From NCBI GenBank assembly GCA_963764805.1, contig CAVXUB010000003.1:1-64000 (forward strand): DNA of 64,000 nt. The letters are read 5' to 3'. Made by a program: the position numbers and the translations under genes. The notes under the pieces are model-generated. The model made no database searches. It saw nothing but the letters and a program-made list of their open reading frames with translations, and was not told the DNA's origin. This DNA is from CAVXUB01 sp963764805. Its GTDB lineage: Bacteria > Actinomycetota > Acidimicrobiia > Acidimicrobiales > Bog-793. Position 1 is the stretch's first letter. Each line of letters starts with the position of its first letter. Positions 35,074-42,828 of this stretch are shown here, piece after piece.

Positions 35074-36021
35074 TCAACGAGCTGCGGGCTCGTTTCGCAG
35101 TACTTCTGCCAAGGCCCGGCAGGCTCGGGCAGGCTGACTGAGAACCTGTGCGGCCGTCACCCGTACCACCGTCCAGCCCTTGACGAGCGCCGCCAGATCC
35201 CGGTCGTGGTCGATCTGGAACTCACGCGGGCCGCCGTGGTAGGCGAAGCCGTCGACCTCCAGCGCCACCTTCGCGCTGGGCCAGGCGAAGTCGACGTGGA
35301 TCGGCTGACCGTCCGGCAGGTGTCCCACGAGGTAGCCGGCAACCGGTGCCGGCAGAGAGGCCGCAGCGATGGCGCGGAGCATCGCCGACTCGGCGCTGCT
35401 GCGCATCTCCGGGTTGGACTGCCACGCCTCCAGGGCTCGCCGCAGGACAGGCGTGCCCTGCCGGCGATGCGTGACCATCCGGCCTAGCTGGTTCTGCATG
35501 GCGGCGACGGCTACACGCCGACCAGAGAGGGCGGCGTCGAGCACCTGCCGGAACTGCCGTTCGGGGAGATCCTGCGACAACTCGGCCAACGTCCACTGGA
35601 TGCTGGTGACTCGTACGCCACGCACCTCCGTGAAATCTTGCCGTGTCAGCTCGGATCGCCGGCGCCACCGACTCCCGCCCTTGAGGTCCGGCGGGGGAGA
35701 GCCGTGGCCGACGACGCAGATCAATTCCGGCTCGGGTACGTCGAGTTGCCAGAGCCGTGCGGCGGCTTGACCTGTCACGGCCAGAGCTCCCGGGCGGCCG
35801 AGGGTCGAGGAGAGCGCTCTCTGCTCGAGAGTGACTGGCACGGCCGGCGAGCGCAACAGGCCGGACCGCACCCGGATCAGGTGACCGGATCCGACGAAAC
35901 GCCGCACCGCCCGCGTCGAACATCCAATCTCGACGAGCTGCGACTGGAGGATCAGCCCGTGCTGGCGAGCGGCGATTGCGTCGATCTCCGGCCGGAACGA
36001 ATGCCGGCTCGGGCCTCTCAT
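35074..36021 (-). CDS. AbiEi-like N-terminal domain with DUF559/VSR-type nuclease C-terminus
   Basis: A 315-residue protein with two parts. The first resembles AbiEi antitoxin winged-helix proteins (IAARQHGLILQSQLVEIGCSTRAVRRFVGSGHLIRVRSGLLRSP). The last 110 residues match DUF559: IHVDFAWPSAKVALEVDGFAYHGGPREFQIDHDRDLAALVKGWTVVRVTAAQVL, where D, E and the following V-D-G give a PD-(D/E)xK-type layout. Such proteins are common in actinobacteria and often annotated as AbiEi family antitoxins, although the nuclease end suggests DNA interaction. No AbiEii toxin gene is adjacent, so a toxin-antitoxin pair cannot be claimed. Function unproven. Confidence 0.8.
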   Translation of the reverse strand: MRGPSRHSFRPEIDAIAARQHGLILQSQLVEIGCSTRAVRRFVGSGHLIRVRSGLLRSPAVPVTLEQRALSSTLGRPGALAVTGQAAARLWQLDVPEPELICVVGHGSPPPDLKGGSRWRRRSELTRQDFTEVRGVRVTSIQWTLAELSQDLPERQFRQVLDAALSGRRVAVAAMQNQLGRMVTHRRQGTPVLRRALEAWQSNPEMRSSAESAMLRAIAAASLPAPVAGYLVGHLPDGQPIHVDFAWPSAKVALEVDGFAYHGGPREFQIDHDRDLAALVKGWTVVRVTAAQVLSQPARACRALAEVLRNEPAAR

Positions 36022-36092
36022 GGGAGGGGTTAGCCTACAACGATATACATCGGGGCACGCCCGAATGTCTAGAAGTTACGGATGGGCAAAAC

Positions 36093-36120
36093 TGACCATC
36101 TATTGGTCGTTTCTGACCAT
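36093..36120. promoter_or_regulatory. Alternating TGACCA/TGGTC half sites upstream of the AbiEi/DUF559 gene
   Basis: TGACCA (36093-36098), TGGTC (36104-36108) and TGACCA (36114-36119) lie within 28 bp and form two overlapping inverted repeats. The block is about 70 bp upstream of ATG 36021 on the minus strand. The TGGTCGTTT part also occurs at 59413-59421. An operator is a reasonable guess; no regulator is identified. Confidence 0.4.
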
Positions 36121-36168
36121 CCGTGGCCGACGCCGGCGGCGCCGGGCCGGGATCCCGGGCGGATCCCC

Positions 36169-36207
36169 GCCAAGCCAAGCCGCCAAGCCAAGCCGCCGAG
36201 CCAAGCC
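36169..36207. repeat. Three 13-bp tandem repeats between aro gene and AbiEi-like gene
   Basis: GCCAAGCCAAGCC at 36169-36181 and 36182-36194 is exact, and GCCGAGCCAAGCC at 36195-36207 differs by one base. It is non-coding, just past the 3' end of the DAHP synthase gene. Confidence 0.85.
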
Positions 36208-36227
36208 GCCCCAAGAAGCCGCCCGAG

Positions 36228-37580
36228 CTACGAACGAAGCAGCTCAGCCACCCTGAAGGCGAGATCGATCGACTGACGAGCGTTGAGCCGCGGGTCGCAG
36301 GTGGTCGTGTAGCGGATCTGCAGGTCCTCCGGGAGGATGTCCTCGGCTCCGCCCAGGCACTCGGTGACGTCGTCGCCGGTGAGCTCGATGTGGACGCCGC
36401 CGGGGACCGTTCCCTCGGCTCGGTGCACGGCGAAGAAGCCCTGGATCTCCCCGAGCACGTCGTCGAATCGCCGTGTCTTCAAGCCGCTCTCGCTGACGAA
36501 GGTGTTCCCGTGCATCGGGTCGCACGCCCAGACCACCGGGTGGCCGGCAGCCCGGATCGCCCGAACCAGGTCAGGGAGCACGGTCGTTACCTGCCGGGCG
36601 CCCATGCGGGAGATGAACGTGAGCCGGCCCGGGATCCTGGAGGGGTTGAGCAGCTCGCAGAAGGCGAGCAGTTCCTCGGCAGAGGCGGTCGGCCCGACCT
36701 TGACACCGATCGGGTTGTGCACGCCGGAGAGGAACTCGGCGTGAGCGCCTTGGGGGTCGCGGGTCCGCTCGCCGATCCAGAGCATGTGCGCCGAGCAGTC
36801 GTACCACTTGCCGGTGAGCGAGTCCTGCCGCGTGAGGGCCTCCTCGTAGACGAGCAGGAGTGCCTCGTGGCTGGTGAAGAAGTCGACCTGGTGGACGGGG
36901 GAATCGCTGGAGAGGTCGATCCCGCACGCCCTCATGAAGCGGAGCGCCCGGTCGATCTCGTTGGCGATCGCCTCGTAACGGCGCCCCTCGGTGCTCGAGG
37001 CCACGAACTGCTGGTTCCACGCGTGCGCCTGCGAGAGGTCGGCGAACCCTCCCGTCGTGAACGCCCGCAGCAGGTTCAGCGTGGAGGCCGACTGGTTGTA
37101 GGCCCGCAGCATCCGCTCCGGGTCGGGAGTCCTCGCCTCGGCGTCGGCGAAGTGGTCGTTGATGATGTGCCCTCGAAACGCCGGGATCTCGGCCTCGCCG
37201 ACCCTCTCCACCGGGTCGGTCCGCGGCTTGGCGAACTGCCCTGCGATACGGCCTACTTTCACCACCGGCGTCCCCGAGCCGTAGGTGAGCACCACTGCCA
37301 TCTGCAGGATCACCTTCAGCTTGTCCCTGATGCTGTCGGCGTAGAAGTCGTCGAAGGACTCGGCGCAGTCCCCGGCCTGCAGGAGGAAGGCGTTTCCGGC
37401 AGCGACCTCGCCGAGCTGCCTCGTCAGCCGCCGTGCCTCGCCGGCGAAGACGAGGGGGGGCTGGGTGGCGAGCCTCTGGCAGACCCTCTCCAGCGCGCCG
37501 AGGTCCGGCCACTCCGGCTGTTGCAGGGCTGGCCGGTCCCGCCAGGAGGTGGGGCTCCACGTGCGGGCGTCCGGCGACAT
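36228..37580 (-). CDS. 3-deoxy-7-phosphoheptulonate synthase, class II
   Basis: Class II DAHP synthase condenses phosphoenolpyruvate and erythrose 4-phosphate, the entry to the shikimate pathway. The 450-residue chain includes RPALQQPEWPDLGALERVCQRLATQPPLVF, GNAFLLQAGDCAESFDDF, VVKVGRIAGQFAKPR, GRLTFISRMGARQV and VVWACDPMHGNTF, all standard for the plant-type class II enzymes used by actinobacteria. Metal-binding Cys and His are in AGDCAE and CDPMHGN. ATG 37580 is MSPDARTWSPTSWRDRPALQ, the usual start. It is divergent from the oxidoreductase gene and stands alone. It is cytosolic and usually feedback-controlled. Confidence 0.95.
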   Translation of the reverse strand: MSPDARTWSPTSWRDRPALQQPEWPDLGALERVCQRLATQPPLVFAGEARRLTRQLGEVAAGNAFLLQAGDCAESFDDFYADSIRDKLKVILQMAVVLTYGSGTPVVKVGRIAGQFAKPRTDPVERVGEAEIPAFRGHIINDHFADAEARTPDPERMLRAYNQSASTLNLLRAFTTGGFADLSQAHAWNQQFVASSTEGRRYEAIANEIDRALRFMRACGIDLSSDSPVHQVDFFTSHEALLLVYEEALTRQDSLTGKWYDCSAHMLWIGERTRDPQGAHAEFLSGVHNPIGVKVGPTASAEELLAFCELLNPSRIPGRLTFISRMGARQVTTVLPDLVRAIRAAGHPVVWACDPMHGNTFVSESGLKTRRFDDVLGEIQGFFAVHRAEGTVPGGVHIELTGDDVTECLGGAEDILPEDLQIRYTTTCDPRLNARQSIDLAFRVAELLRS

Positions 37581-37637
37581 GGACAGATGCTACCGGTGGC
37601 ACGGCAGAAGGCCTGTTCGTGGGCATACGCTTCGGCG

Positions 37638-38567
37638 ATGCGCCCGTTCCGTTTCGCGGTCCAGCTGTCGACGGCATCCTCAGGTGCCGCCTGGCGGGCG
37701 CTCGCCCGCAAGACCGAGGAGCTCGGCTACTCGACGCTGTTCCTCCCCGACCATTTCGACGAGCAGCTCTCGCCGATCGCAGCGCTCACGTCCGCGGCGG
37801 AGGCGACGACGAAGCTCAACGTCGGGGCTCTCGTGTTCGACAACGACTACCGCCATCCTCTGGTCCTCGCCCGCGAGATGGCGACGCTCGACCTCCTCTC
37901 GGAGGGACGGGTCGAAGTCGGCCTCGGCGCCGGCTGGCTTCGCAGTGACTATGAGGAGGCAGGGATCCCCTACGACAAGCCCGGCGTGAGGGTCGAGCGG
38001 CTGCAGGAGGGCCTGGCCGTGATGAAGGCCCTCTGGGCAGGCGAGAGCGTCACCTACGAGGGCCTCCACTACCAGCTCGCCAACGCCAAGGGGTTGCCGC
38101 GCCCGCACAGCAGGCCGCACCCCAAGGTGCTGATCGGCGGCGGCTCGCAGAAGGTGCTCTCCTTCGCCGCCCGCGAGGCCGACATCGTCGGCATCAACCC
38201 CAACCTGGCGGCGGGAGCGATCGGCCCGGAGGTGATCGGCACCGTCGGCGTCGAGCACTACCGGGAGCGGCTTGGGTGGGTGCGGGAGGCTGCGGGGGAA
38301 CGCTTCGGCGAGTTGGAGCTGCAGTGCCTCACCTTCGTGGTGATCATGGGGGAGCCGCAGGCCGAGGCCATCGCCAGGATGGCGCCACTGTTCTCGATGT
38401 CGCCCGAGGCAGCCGCCGAGGTGCCGCTCGCCCTCCTCGGCACTGTCGAAGAGATCGTGGAGACCTTGCAGCAGCGCCGGCGCGACCTCCACCTCTCCTA
38501 CTGGGTGGTGCACGAGCCGGAGATGGAAGCGTTCGCGGAGGTGGTGGCGCGGCTTGCCGGCACGTGA
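37638..38567 (+). CDS. LLM class F420-dependent oxidoreductase
   Basis: A flavin- or F420-dependent TIM-barrel enzyme of the luciferase-like monooxygenase family. RFAVQLSTASSGAAWRALARKTEELGYSTLFLPDHF, NVGALVFDNDYRHPLVLAREMATLDLLSEGRVEVGLGAGW and PKVLIGGGSQKVLSFAAREADIVGINPN are the typical strands and the cofactor site; they match the F420-type branch (TIGR03621-like). ATG 37638 begins MRPFRFAVQL. At 309 residues it is normal. It is divergent from the DAHP synthase. The frame from 36123 that includes it is 814 codons long because an antisense frame happens to be open; only the last part is the gene. Substrate unknown. Confidence 0.9.
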   Translation: MRPFRFAVQLSTASSGAAWRALARKTEELGYSTLFLPDHFDEQLSPIAALTSAAEATTKLNVGALVFDNDYRHPLVLAREMATLDLLSEGRVEVGLGAGWLRSDYEEAGIPYDKPGVRVERLQEGLAVMKALWAGESVTYEGLHYQLANAKGLPRPHSRPHPKVLIGGGSQKVLSFAAREADIVGINPNLAAGAIGPEVIGTVGVEHYRERLGWVREAAGERFGELELQCLTFVVIMGEPQAEAIARMAPLFSMSPEAAAEVPLALLGTVEEIVETLQQRRRDLHLSYWVVHEPEMEAFAEVVARLAGT

Positions 38568-39177
38568 GCGGATCGGGATCTTCGGGGGGACCTTCGATCC
38601 CGTCCACGTCGGGCATCTCGTCGCCGCCGTCAACGCCCGCCACGAACTCGGGCTCGACAAGGTGCTGTTGGTGGTCGCCAACGTTCCCTGGCAGAAGGCG
38701 GGCGCCAGAGCCGTGACACCGGCGCACGAGAGACTGGCTCTCGTGACGGCCGCCGTCGGCAACGTCGAGGGGGTGGAGGCTTCCCCCCTGGAGATCGACA
38801 GGGGTGGCGTCTCGTACACGGCTGACACGGTTGCCGAGGTTGCCGCCCGGCATCCCGATGCCGACCTGTACCTGATCGTCGGAGCCGACGTCGCCAGGGA
38901 GCTGCGGACCTGGGAGCGGATCGAGGAGATCCGCGAGTCCGTGACCCTGGTAGTTGTCACCCGCCCCGGGCACAGCGATGGCCACAGCGAGCGCCCCGGC
39001 GACGGAACCAGCAGCACGAGCGGGTGGCGGCGGGTCGACGTGGAGGTCCCGGCGCTCGAGATCTCAAGCACCGACCTGCGCGATCGGGCGGCGAGCGGGC
39101 GCCCGCTCGACTACCTCGTGCCAGAAGCGGCAATCCAACTCATCCGCGGCCGGGCGCTCTACGCTGGCAGCGGATGA
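38554..39177 (+). CDS. nadD: Nicotinate-nucleotide adenylyltransferase
   Basis: NadD makes deamido-NAD from nicotinate mononucleotide and ATP. RIGIFGGTFDPVHVGHLVAAVNARHELGLDKVLLV is the nucleotidyl transferase start with the HxGH motif (HVGH), and EISSTDLRDRAASGRPLDYLVPEAAIQLI carries the ISSTxLR motif. TTG 38554 overlaps the oxidoreductase stop by 14 bp; the conserved RIGIFGGT block starts only five residues later, so no other start fits. The protein is 207 residues. It overlaps the next gene (ATGA). Confidence 0.95.
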   Translation: MPARERIGIFGGTFDPVHVGHLVAAVNARHELGLDKVLLVVANVPWQKAGARAVTPAHERLALVTAAVGNVEGVEASPLEIDRGGVSYTADTVAEVAARHPDADLYLIVGADVARELRTWERIEEIRESVTLVVVTRPGHSDGHSERPGDGTSSTSGWRRVDVEVPALEISSTDLRDRAASGRPLDYLVPEAAIQLIRGRALYAGSG

Positions 39178-39482
39178 CGGTGACCATCCTGCCGAGGACA
39201 GAGCTCCGGCGCCGCCGGCGGGAGCGTCGAAGAACGGCGATCATCGGACTCGCAGTGCTCGTTGTTTCGCTCGGCGCCTGTATCGTTCTTCTGGTGCTCC
39301 CGATGAGCGCCCGCGCCGCGGTGCCGCACCATCCTCGCACCCCCGCGGCGGCCCGTACCGCCATGCAGGCGCATCGAACGAGTCCGTCGCGGGCATCTTC
39401 AGCCACAGAATCAGCCAAAGAGTCAACCGGTTCGTCCAGCGCGCCGGCCAACACACCGAACGAGATGCCACAACAACCATGA
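39174..39482 (+). CDS. Small single-pass membrane protein between nadD and rsfS
   Basis: The 102-residue protein starts at the ATG overlapping the nadD stop. It has an Arg-rich start (PRTELRRRRRERRRT), one hydrophobic segment (AIIGLAVLVVSLGACIVLLVLPM) and a Ser/Thr/Pro/Ala-rich tail. By the positive-inside rule the N-terminus is cytosolic and the tail is outside. No family is recognised. Actinobacteria often have a LytR/CpsA protein or similar here, but this chain is far too short for that. Overlap with nadD and position before rsfS imply one transcript. Confidence 0.65.
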   Translation: MTVTILPRTELRRRRRERRRTAIIGLAVLVVSLGACIVLLVLPMSARAAVPHHPRTPAAARTAMQAHRTSPSRASSATESAKESTGSSSAPANTPNEMPQQP

Positions 39483-39492
39483 AGGGGGCGCC

Positions 39493-39870
39493 GTGATAAC
39501 CGAGAAGGCAATGGTCGCGGCTCGTGCCGCGTCATCGAAGACTCTCGAGCGCACGGTGGTGCTCGACGTCGGAGACCTTCTCGTGATCACCGATGCCTTC
39601 GTCATCACGGCGGGCACCAACACCCGGCAGGTACGGACGATCGCCGAGGAGGTCGAGAAGCAGGTGCGGTCAGAGGGCGGTGGATCGCCGATCCGCGTCG
39701 AAGGCCTGAACGACCTGCGCTGGGTTCTTCTCGACTACGGGGACTTCGTCGTCCACGTCTTCGACACCGAGACCCGTGACCTCTACTCGCTGGAGCGGCT
39801 GTGGTCGGACGCCCCGGTGGTGCCCTGGGAGGACGAGATCAGCTCGGCGGGACAGCTGCTGGACGCGTGA
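39493..39870 (+). CDS. rsfS: Ribosome silencing factor RsfS
   Basis: RsfS binds L14 and blocks subunit joining when nutrients are low. KTLERTVVLDVGDLLVITDAFVITAGTNTRQVRTIAEEVEKQV and RWVLLDYGDFVVHVFDTETRDLYSLERLWSDAP are the two family blocks. The 125-residue protein begins at GTG 39493. It completes the nadD-membrane protein-rsfS unit and converges with the lpqB-like gene, 7 bp apart. Confidence 0.95.
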   Translation: MITEKAMVAARAASSKTLERTVVLDVGDLLVITDAFVITAGTNTRQVRTIAEEVEKQVRSEGGGSPIRVEGLNDLRWVLLDYGDFVVHVFDTETRDLYSLERLWSDAPVVPWEDEISSAGQLLDA

Positions 39871-39877
39871 GCGTCCG

Positions 39878-40456
39878 CTACTGCGGGGCGAAGTTCTCGT
39901 AGTTCCCCTCCGTGACCGGCCCACGGATGATGTTTCCGGACCCGTCGGGCACCGCCACCGGCTTGCCGCCGACCAGGAACCGGACGCCCGCCACGCCGTG
40001 GATCGCCCGCAGCGTCCAGACGATCTGCGCCAAAGCGGCGATGTCGAAGACCTCGTTGGAGGTCAGTTCCACCCTCACGATGCCCTTCACGAAGGAAACG
40101 TAGCGAGGCTCGCTGCTGGTCGGCAGCAGGCTGTAGTCGGCATCGTTGTCCGAACCGGCCGGGCCTGCCTCGAGGACGGCGAGGACATATTGAGGGGTCA
40201 CCGTCGGGTGGCTCTTGGTGACCTTGTAGAAGCGCGGGGCGGCGACAAGAGTGCCGCTGAACCAGAAGTAGACGTTGAAGATCTGCTCTCCCGACGGGAT
40301 GGCCGTGGTGGCGGTTATCGGGCGATAGGAGAGGATGGCGTTCGGGATCTGGCTTCGGTCCAAAGCGGTCGGAGTGGTCGAGGTCGGCACTCCGCACGCC
40401 GTGCCGACGACCGCGCACGCCGCCAGCGCCAGCCCGACCAGCGCACGCCTCGTCAC
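39878..40456 (-). CDS. GerMN-domain lipoprotein, LpqB-like
   Basis: A secreted lipoprotein. The N-terminus VTRRALVGLALAACAVVGTACGVPTSTTP holds a signal peptide with a lipobox ending in Cys (VGTAC). The rest is a GerMN (sporulation/germination) domain: FNVYFWFSGTLVAAPRFYKV, PQYVLAVLEAGP and FVKGIVRVELTSNEVFDIAALAQIVWTL. In actinobacteria mtrA-mtrB is followed by lpqB, whose product has a GerMN domain and a C-terminal propeller. This 192-residue protein keeps only GerMN. The GTG start overlaps the mtrB-like stop (40453-40456). It probably modulates the MtrAB system. Confidence 0.82.
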   Translation of the reverse strand: MTRRALVGLALAACAVVGTACGVPTSTTPTALDRSQIPNAILSYRPITATTAIPSGEQIFNVYFWFSGTLVAAPRFYKVTKSHPTVTPQYVLAVLEAGPAGSDNDADYSLLPTSSEPRYVSFVKGIVRVELTSNEVFDIAALAQIVWTLRAIHGVAGVRFLVGGKPVAVPDGSGNIIRGPVTEGNYENFAPQ

Positions 40457-42018
40457 GGCGTCGCCGTAGGCGTCATCGGCAGCTCCACCACGAAGAGCGC
40501 CCCACCGCCGGCGGCTTCCTCCACCCACACCCGCCCGCCGTGTAGGCGCGCGTGCTCGGCGACGAGGGCGAGCCCGAGGCCGGCGCCGTCGCTCACGCCG
40601 CGCTTGCGACCGCTCGTGCCCCTGCTGAACCGCTCGAAGATGCGCTCACGCTCGGCAGGCGGGATGCCAGGTCCGTGGTCCTCCACACCGATCCGCACAG
40701 ATCCGCCGCTCAGTCCCACCGTGACGAGCGTGGCGCCGCCGGCGTAGAGGCCGGCGTTCTCGACGAGGTTGCCGACGATGCGCTCGAAACGCCGCTTGTC
40801 GACCAGCACGTGCCTGCTCTCCACCTCCGGCTCGACGGCGACGGGAATCTGCGGGCCGGTCGCTCCGGCGATCGAGGAGAGCGTCCGTTGGACGAGCTCA
40901 CCGACCTCCACCTCGTCCAGCACCAGCTCGTTCGAACCGGCGTCGAGGCGCGAGATCTCGAGGAGATCGCTCAGCATCCGGGCGAAGCGACGAACTTCGG
41001 CGCCGGCGAGCGACACGGCACGTTGCGCCCGCTCGGGCATCTCCGATGCCCGCGACTCGAGCACGCCCAACGATGCCGAGAGGGTCGTGAGGGGAGACCT
41101 GAGCTCGTGGCTGACGTCAGAGGTGAAGCGGGCGTCCCGCTCGATGCGGTCCTGCAGCTGGTCGACCATCTCGTTGAACGAGGAAGCGAGCGCGGCGAGG
41201 TCGGAGGCGCTGGCCGTCTCGAGGCGCGTGTCCAGCTCCCCGGCGGCGATCGCCTTGGCCGCATCACCCACCTCGCGCAGCGGGCGCATCGCCCGCCCGG
41301 CTGCCCACATCCCGAGCAGCGCTCCGAGCAGGGTGGTCGTGATGGCAGCGATCAGCAACGCCACGAGGATCTTGTGGATGGTGTTCTCGAGTGGTGAGAG
41401 ATCGAAGTCCTCTATGTACGAGCCCTTGATCGAGGGGATCGGGAAGCCGACGACGTAGCGGATGTCGGTGCCCTGGCGGTAGGTCTCCTCGGACGGCGTC
41501 CCGTGGAGGACGGCGCGGACGAGGGCAGGTGGCGGGGTCTGCTGCGGGGTCGGGGCGATGAAGTTCGGGTAGGCGGGGGGCCTGCCGTTGCGGTAGAAGA
41601 TCGAATAGGACTGCGCAGGACCGAGGCTGCTCAGGATCACGCCGATGTCGGGGTGTGCCTGAGACTGGAGCGCGTCGGCGACGATCACCCCGTTGGTGAA
41701 GGCCTGTGAGCGGAAGGTCTGGATCTGCTCGTCGATGAGGACGGTCCGAGAGGCGAAGTAGATCCCTCCGCAGATGGCGCTGCTGAGAGCGAGCGCCCCG
41801 AGGGCGAAGGTGAGCGCGACACGGGAGCGCATTCCTGTCGTGTACTGGGTCCGCAGCCAGCGGCGGAGAGCGGGCCGGCGCCCCGGCTGCGCGCCCTCGG
41901 CCCGGCGGCCGACCCGGGTAGCGGGGCGTGGCGCGGTCGTGCTCTCGCCCGGGCCGGCGTCGTCCGCGCTGCTGTCACCGCTCGCCGGCTGATGCCGCTT
42001 GCGGGACAGCGAGAGCAA
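40453..42018 (-). CDS. mtrB: Sensor histidine kinase, MtrB-like
   Basis: A transmembrane histidine kinase. With the TTG start at 42018 it has a 60-residue cytosolic lead, then a first membrane helix (ALTFALGALALSSAICGGIYF), an outside domain of about 120 residues, a second helix (KILVALLIAAITTTLLGALLGM), a HAMP linker, and the kinase: H-box FTSDVSHELRSPLTTLS, N-box IVGNLVENAG, G1 VEDHGPGIPP, F-box and G2 GAGLGLALVAEHARLHGG. ATG 41832 (MRSRVALTF) is an equally plausible start. It lies 22 bp after the response regulator and overlaps the lipoprotein gene. The signal it senses is not evident; MtrB responds to cell-wall state in relatives. Confidence 0.88.
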   Translation of the reverse strand: MLSLSRKRHQPASGDSSADDAGPGESTTAPRPATRVGRRAEGAQPGRRPALRRWLRTQYTTGMRSRVALTFALGALALSSAICGGIYFASRTVLIDEQIQTFRSQAFTNGVIVADALQSQAHPDIGVILSSLGPAQSYSIFYRNGRPPAYPNFIAPTPQQTPPPALVRAVLHGTPSEETYRQGTDIRYVVGFPIPSIKGSYIEDFDLSPLENTIHKILVALLIAAITTTLLGALLGMWAAGRAMRPLREVGDAAKAIAAGELDTRLETASASDLAALASSFNEMVDQLQDRIERDARFTSDVSHELRSPLTTLSASLGVLESRASEMPERAQRAVSLAGAEVRRFARMLSDLLEISRLDAGSNELVLDEVEVGELVQRTLSSIAGATGPQIPVAVEPEVESRHVLVDKRRFERIVGNLVENAGLYAGGATLVTVGLSGGSVRIGVEDHGPGIPPAERERIFERFSRGTSGRKRGVSDGAGLGLALVAEHARLHGGRVWVEEAAGGGALFVVELPMTPTATP

Positions 42019-42040
42019 CTCGGGACCGCCTTTCGCCCGG

Positions 42041-42730
42041 TCAGGGAGCCAGCTTGTAGCCGAGCCCGCGGACGGTGACGATGAACCTGGGATTGGCGGG
42101 ATCGGGCTCGATCTTGGTGCGCAGCCGGCGGATGTGGACGTCGACGAGCCGGCCGTCGCCGAAGTAGTCGTAGCTCCACACCCGTTCCAGAAGTTGCTCA
42201 CGCGAGAGCACCTTGCCGGCGTTCTCCGCCAGCTCGCAGAGGAGCAGGAACTCCGTTCGGGTTAGGTGTACCTCCTCCGCGGCGAGCCGCACGACTCCCG
42301 CCTCGGGCAGGATCTCCAGCTCACCGAAGACCAGCGAGGAGACCGAGCCTTCGCCGGACCGCACCCGCCGGAGCAGCGCCCGGATGCGGGCGGCCAGCTC
42401 CTTGGGAGCGAACGGCTTGGTCACGTAGTCGTCCGCACCCGCCTCCAGTCCTGCCACCACGTCATGCGTGTCGGTCCTGGCGGTGACCACGATGATCGGC
42501 ACGGCGCTCATCCGCCGCAGCTCTCTCGTGCACTCGAAACCATCCATCCCCGGCAGCATGATGTCCACGATCAGCAGGTCGAAGGGCTGCCCGGCGGACG
42601 AGCGGAAGATGTCCAGCGACTCCTCGCCGGTGCCCGCCTCCGCGACCTCGTAGCCCTCGTCCTCGAGCGCCAGCCGCATCGAGGCACGGATCCCTTCGTC
42701 GTCTTCGACGATCAGTATGCGGTTGGCCAC
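42041..42730 (-). CDS. mtrA: OmpR-family response regulator, MtrA-like
   Basis: A DNA-binding regulator. The receiver domain begins RILIVEDDEGIRASMRLALEDEGYEV with the acidic pair, phospho-acceptor Asp in LLIVDIMLPGMDGFE, Thr in VVTARTD and Lys in DDYVTKPF. The winged helix covers LTRTEFLLLCELAENAGKVLSREQLLERVWSYDYFGDGRLVDVHIRRLRTKIE. GTG 42730 starts VANRILIVEDD, giving 229 residues; a frame from 42781 would add 17 unmatched residues. The upstream region carries two perfect palindromes. It is transcribed divergently from xerC. In relatives MtrA controls division and cell-wall genes. Confidence 0.88.
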   Translation of the reverse strand: MANRILIVEDDEGIRASMRLALEDEGYEVAEAGTGEESLDIFRSSAGQPFDLLIVDIMLPGMDGFECTRELRRMSAVPIIVVTARTDTHDVVAGLEAGADDYVTKPFAPKELAARIRALLRRVRSGEGSVSSLVFGELEILPEAGVVRLAAEEVHLTRTEFLLLCELAENAGKVLSREQLLERVWSYDYFGDGRLVDVHIRRLRTKIEPDPANPRFIVTVRGLGYKLAP

Positions 42731-42742
42731 GCGCCCATCTTC

Positions 42743-42760
42743 TCGCACGTCGGCGTGCGA
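42743..42760. promoter_or_regulatory. Palindrome in the mtrA-xerC intergenic region
   Basis: TCGCACG-TCGG-CGTGCGA is a perfect 7-bp inverted repeat. It begins 13 bp upstream of the GTG start of the response regulator and could be an operator or a leader hairpin. Confidence 0.45.
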
Positions 42761-42782
42761 TGTGCGATCAACCAACAGCATG

Positions 42783-42798
42783 GCGTACTTACGTACGC
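42783..42798. promoter_or_regulatory. Second palindrome in the mtrA-xerC intergenic region
   Basis: GCGTAC-TTAC-GTACGC is a perfect 6-bp inverted repeat about 30 bp upstream of xerC and 53 bp upstream of the regulator gene, placed centrally between the two divergent starts. Confidence 0.45.
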
Positions 42799-42828
42799 AG
42801 GATGACTCCTTCTTGTACGGTTTAGAGA

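Noticed and set aside
35074..36021. A two-gene AbiE toxin-antitoxin system
   Set aside because: No AbiEii nucleotidyltransferase gene is adjacent, and the protein itself ends in a nuclease-like domain.
36123..38567. An 814-codon plus-strand frame ending in the LLM oxidoreductase
   Set aside because: The first 505 codons are antisense to the DAHP synthase; only the part from ATG 37638 matches a family.
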